Below are positions 8,101 through 9,181 of a DNA stretch of 9,181 nucleotides, in pieces. The DNA lies in the NCBI GenBank assembly GCA_021790495.1, contig JAJYGZ010000060.1:1-9181 (forward strand), written 5' to 3'. The position numbers and the translations under genes were made by a program. Source of the DNA: Actinomycetes bacterium (GTDB taxonomy: Bacteria; Actinomycetota; Acidimicrobiia; Acidimicrobiales; Acidimicrobiaceae). Each line of letters opens with the position of its first letter. Position 1 is the stretch's first letter. Under the pieces are notes generated by a model. The model was not told the origin of the DNA. It saw only the letters and a program-made list of their open reading frames with translations, and ran no database searches.

Positions 8101-9008
8101 GCCAGGCCGGCCAGAGCATTTTGGAGGAGATCTATCTCGCCTGACGATCCGACGGCAATCCGAACCGCGTTCGGGCGCCCGAAGCTTGCGCAGCCTCGAA
8201 CTAGAACGCCTTGGCGCAAAAGAGCCACGCCGAGACCAGGCGCGTCTGGCAGATAGACGAAGTTGGCGCTCGACGACTCGAAGCCAAGGCCAGCATCTGT
8301 GAGCACTCCACAAAGCCGGGCACGCAGTTCCCCGACGGCCTGCGCGATAGCCCCCAGGTCAAGGGTCTCCATAAAAACCTCCATCATCGCCACAGCCAAG
8401 CCCGATACCGACCATTGCGGCCGCGCGGCCTCGATGCGGCGCGCCGCCTTCGCGTTTGGCGCGATGACAAATCCGAGCCGGATGCCGGGCAAGGCGGTGA
8501 GCTTGGTAAGGGACCCGAGAACGTAACTGCCTCGCAAGTGATCACCTCGGGTCCATTCGCCCGTGGCAATGGGATAAAAGGCTTCGTCGATAACTTCAGC
8601 GCCGAGTTGCCGATCCAAAAGCGCACCCGTTGGATTGTGGGGATTCGAGACAAAGCAGGGGCCGCTCTTGTCTAGCTCCGAGATATGGCGGCGGTAAAGG
8701 CCGAAATCGAACTCGTCGGCCCATCCTCGCCCCAGCTCATTGGCCACCAGCGCTATCGCCTCCGACCCGCCGTTGGTAAGAACCAGGAGCTCGGGGTCCA
8801 CCCCCATCGCAAGGGCGAGCGATGCGGTGGCATCGCGGGAATCAGGATACGCATTCAGGGTGCTTATCGCGTCTCTCAAGTACTCCTTATAATCCGGGGC
8901 GACCGGATTCAGCGAAGCAGACAGGTCGCAGAGCTCGCCCTGCAGGAGTACCAAAATGGGACTTACATGCAGGCCGTTAGCGGTGCCAAAGGAGAGATTG
9001 AGGACCAT
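8097..9008 (-). CDS. cobC: PLP-dependent aminotransferase-fold enzyme CobC/CobD-like (predicted L-threonine-O-3-phosphate decarboxylase)
   Basis: This 303-residue fold-type I PLP protein resembles the actinobacterial CobC family (CobD in Salmonella naming). That family supplies (R)-1-amino-2-propanol O-2-phosphate for the lower arm of cobalamin, or acts on a similar substrate. Visible elements are DLSASLNP (28-35), AYPD (53-56), TNGGSEA (78-84), the Tyr of FGLY (102-105), SNPHNPTG (121-128), DEAF (141-144), the Schiff-base Lys169 in GSLTKL (165-170), Arg177 in GIRLG, RPQW (196-199) and the carboxylate-binding Arg283 in VRIAVG. Histidinol-phosphate aminotransferase shares this fold, but DLSxxLNP and the neighbours cobQ and cobN favour CobC. 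The protein is short: between GGSEA and SNPHNPTG about 20-25 residues usual in relatives appear to be absent. I took ATG 9008 because AGGA lies 7 bases upstream; no other ATG precedes it before the in-frame stop at 9111-9113. It is probably the first gene of the operon in view. The exact reaction is inferred. Confidence 0.85.
   Translation of the reverse strand: MVLNLSFGTANGLHVSPILVLLQGELCDLSASLNPVAPDYKEYLRDAISTLNAYPDSRDATASLALAMGVDPELLVLTNGGSEAIALVANELGRGWADEFDFGLYRRHISELDKSGPCFVSNPHNPTGALLDRQLGAEVIDEAFYPIATGEWTRGDHLRGSYVLGSLTKLTALPGIRLGFVIAPNAKAARRIEAARPQWSVSGLAVAMMEVFMETLDLGAIAQAVGELRARLCGVLTDAGLGFESSSANFVYLPDAPGLGVALLRQGVLVRGCASFGRPNAVRIAVGSSGEIDLLQNALAGLA
8888..8893 (+). promoter_or_regulatory. 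Possible -10 box (TATAAT) for the right-edge plus-strand gene
   Basis: A perfect TATAAT occurs on the plus strand, which is unusual in this GC-rich DNA. A transcript starting near 8900 would have a leader of about 67 bases before the ATG at 8967. The upstream -35 region (around 8864-8869, TTATCG) matches the consensus poorly. The box falls in the cobC codons for Asp-Tyr-Lys, so it may be coincidence. Confidence 0.3.
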
Positions 9009-9181
9009 CGAGCGATCCTGGGCCGGATCGAGGCGCGGCTGGAGCGCACCCGAAAGGCGCTCGCACGGACTCCAGCGGGCTCGTCGAAGGCGTCGGAGAT
9101 CGTGGCCGAGCTAGATCTCGCCGATCGAATCGATGCGGTCGAGCTGGCCCGCGATAGGGAACGTCGGGCGATCGAGGAGGC
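8967..9181 (+). CDS. Unrecognised charged helical protein, start of a plus-strand gene truncated by window edge
   Basis: From ATG 8967 the plus strand is open to the right edge (71 codons plus two bases). The translated piece is rich in Glu, Arg, Ala, Leu and Asp with heptad-like spacing, for example ILGRIEARLERTRKALART (residues 17-35) and ELARDRERRAIEEA near the edge, so a coiled coil or helical hairpin is likely. Codon choice with G/C third positions looks coding, while the opposite strand here is a Ser/Arg/Pro-rich shadow with a stop at 9111-9113. GGGA five bases before the ATG is a weak Shine-Dalgarno. I do not recognise the family. An N-terminal helix of a TraR/DksA-type zinc finger protein is one speculative option; its CxxC motif would lie beyond the window. 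The first 42 bases overlap the divergent cobC start. Presence of a gene is likely; the exact start is uncertain. Confidence 0.6.
   Translation, partial: MQAVSGAKGEIEDHRAILGRIEARLERTRKALARTPAGSSKASEIVAELDLADRIDAVELARDRERRAIEE
9016..9019 (-). promoter_or_regulatory. Ribosome binding site supporting the cobC start
   Basis: On the minus strand AGGA is followed by 7 bases and the ATG at 9008. It is a modest but well-spaced Shine-Dalgarno. It lies within the opposing plus-strand reading frame, so either the two genes really overlap head to head or one start is wrong. Confidence 0.5.

Noticed and set aside
8101..8313. N-terminal extension of CobQ by 71 residues to an upstream ATG
   Set aside because: The extension is Arg/Ser/Trp-rich, lies fully within the cobC coding sequence, and precedes a start (ATG 8100) that gives a standard CobQ N-terminus with the P-loop at residue 10.
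7783..8675. Overlapping plus-strand open frames (157 and 154 codons) opposite cobQ and cobC
   Set aside because: Their Arg/His/Pro-rich composition is that of mirror frames of GC-rich genes, and they oppose conserved catalytic regions.
9009..9181. Possible cobalamin riboswitch or leader upstream of cobC
   Set aside because: I saw no recognisable B12-box-like element in these 173 bases, and the plus strand there looks protein coding. A riboswitch further upstream, outside the window, cannot be excluded.

Overview
The window reads as a chromosomal segment from a moderately GC-rich actinobacterium, most likely of the class Acidimicrobiia. Two observations point there. The secreted protein at the left edge carries 42-residue repeats with the core [13 protein letters not shown], which I associate with acidimicrobial surface proteins. 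The cobalt chelatase is also of the type common in actinobacteria: CobN next to a fused ChlI/ChlD-like AAA+/vWA protein, with no CobS or CobT in view. This assignment is inference from motifs, not from a database search.

Layout. Almost everything is on the minus strand. From right to left, in the direction of transcription, there is a tight cobalamin (vitamin B12) operon: cobC (9008-8097), cobQ (8100-6601), cobN (6584-3042) and a ChlI/ChlD fusion gene (3045-1204). Neighbouring genes overlap by 4 bases (ATGA for cobC/cobQ, GTGA for cobN/chlID) or lie 16 bases apart (cobQ/cobN), so translational coupling is likely. After a 127-base gap with an imperfect inverted repeat and a strong Shine-Dalgarno comes a separate minus-strand gene for a secreted CAP-domain protein with C-terminal repeats, cut off by the left edge. 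At the right edge, a plus-strand reading frame starting near 8967 looks genuinely coding (charged, helical, probably coiled coil) and runs out of the window. Its start overlaps the start of cobC head to head.

How the genes work together. CobN, with the AAA+/vWA partner as ATP-driven motor, inserts cobalt into hydrogenobyrinic acid a,c-diamide, the late-insertion (aerobic) route. CobQ amidates the adenosylated product to adenosylcobyric acid. CobC is predicted to make the aminopropanol phosphate arm (or an equivalent) that is attached next. The cluster therefore covers cobalt insertion to the cobyric acid/aminopropanol stage. The adenosyltransferase, the a,c-diamide synthase, CobD/CbiB and nucleotide-loop assembly genes are not in view.

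I see no CRISPR array, insertion sequence, tRNA, rRNA, riboswitch or other mobile element. No intergenic stretch exceeds 300 bases. I did not find a convincing undescribed system. The points most worth a second look are the right-edge overlapping frame, the unusually short CobC, and the CAP/repeat protein that lacks one of the usual CAP histidines.
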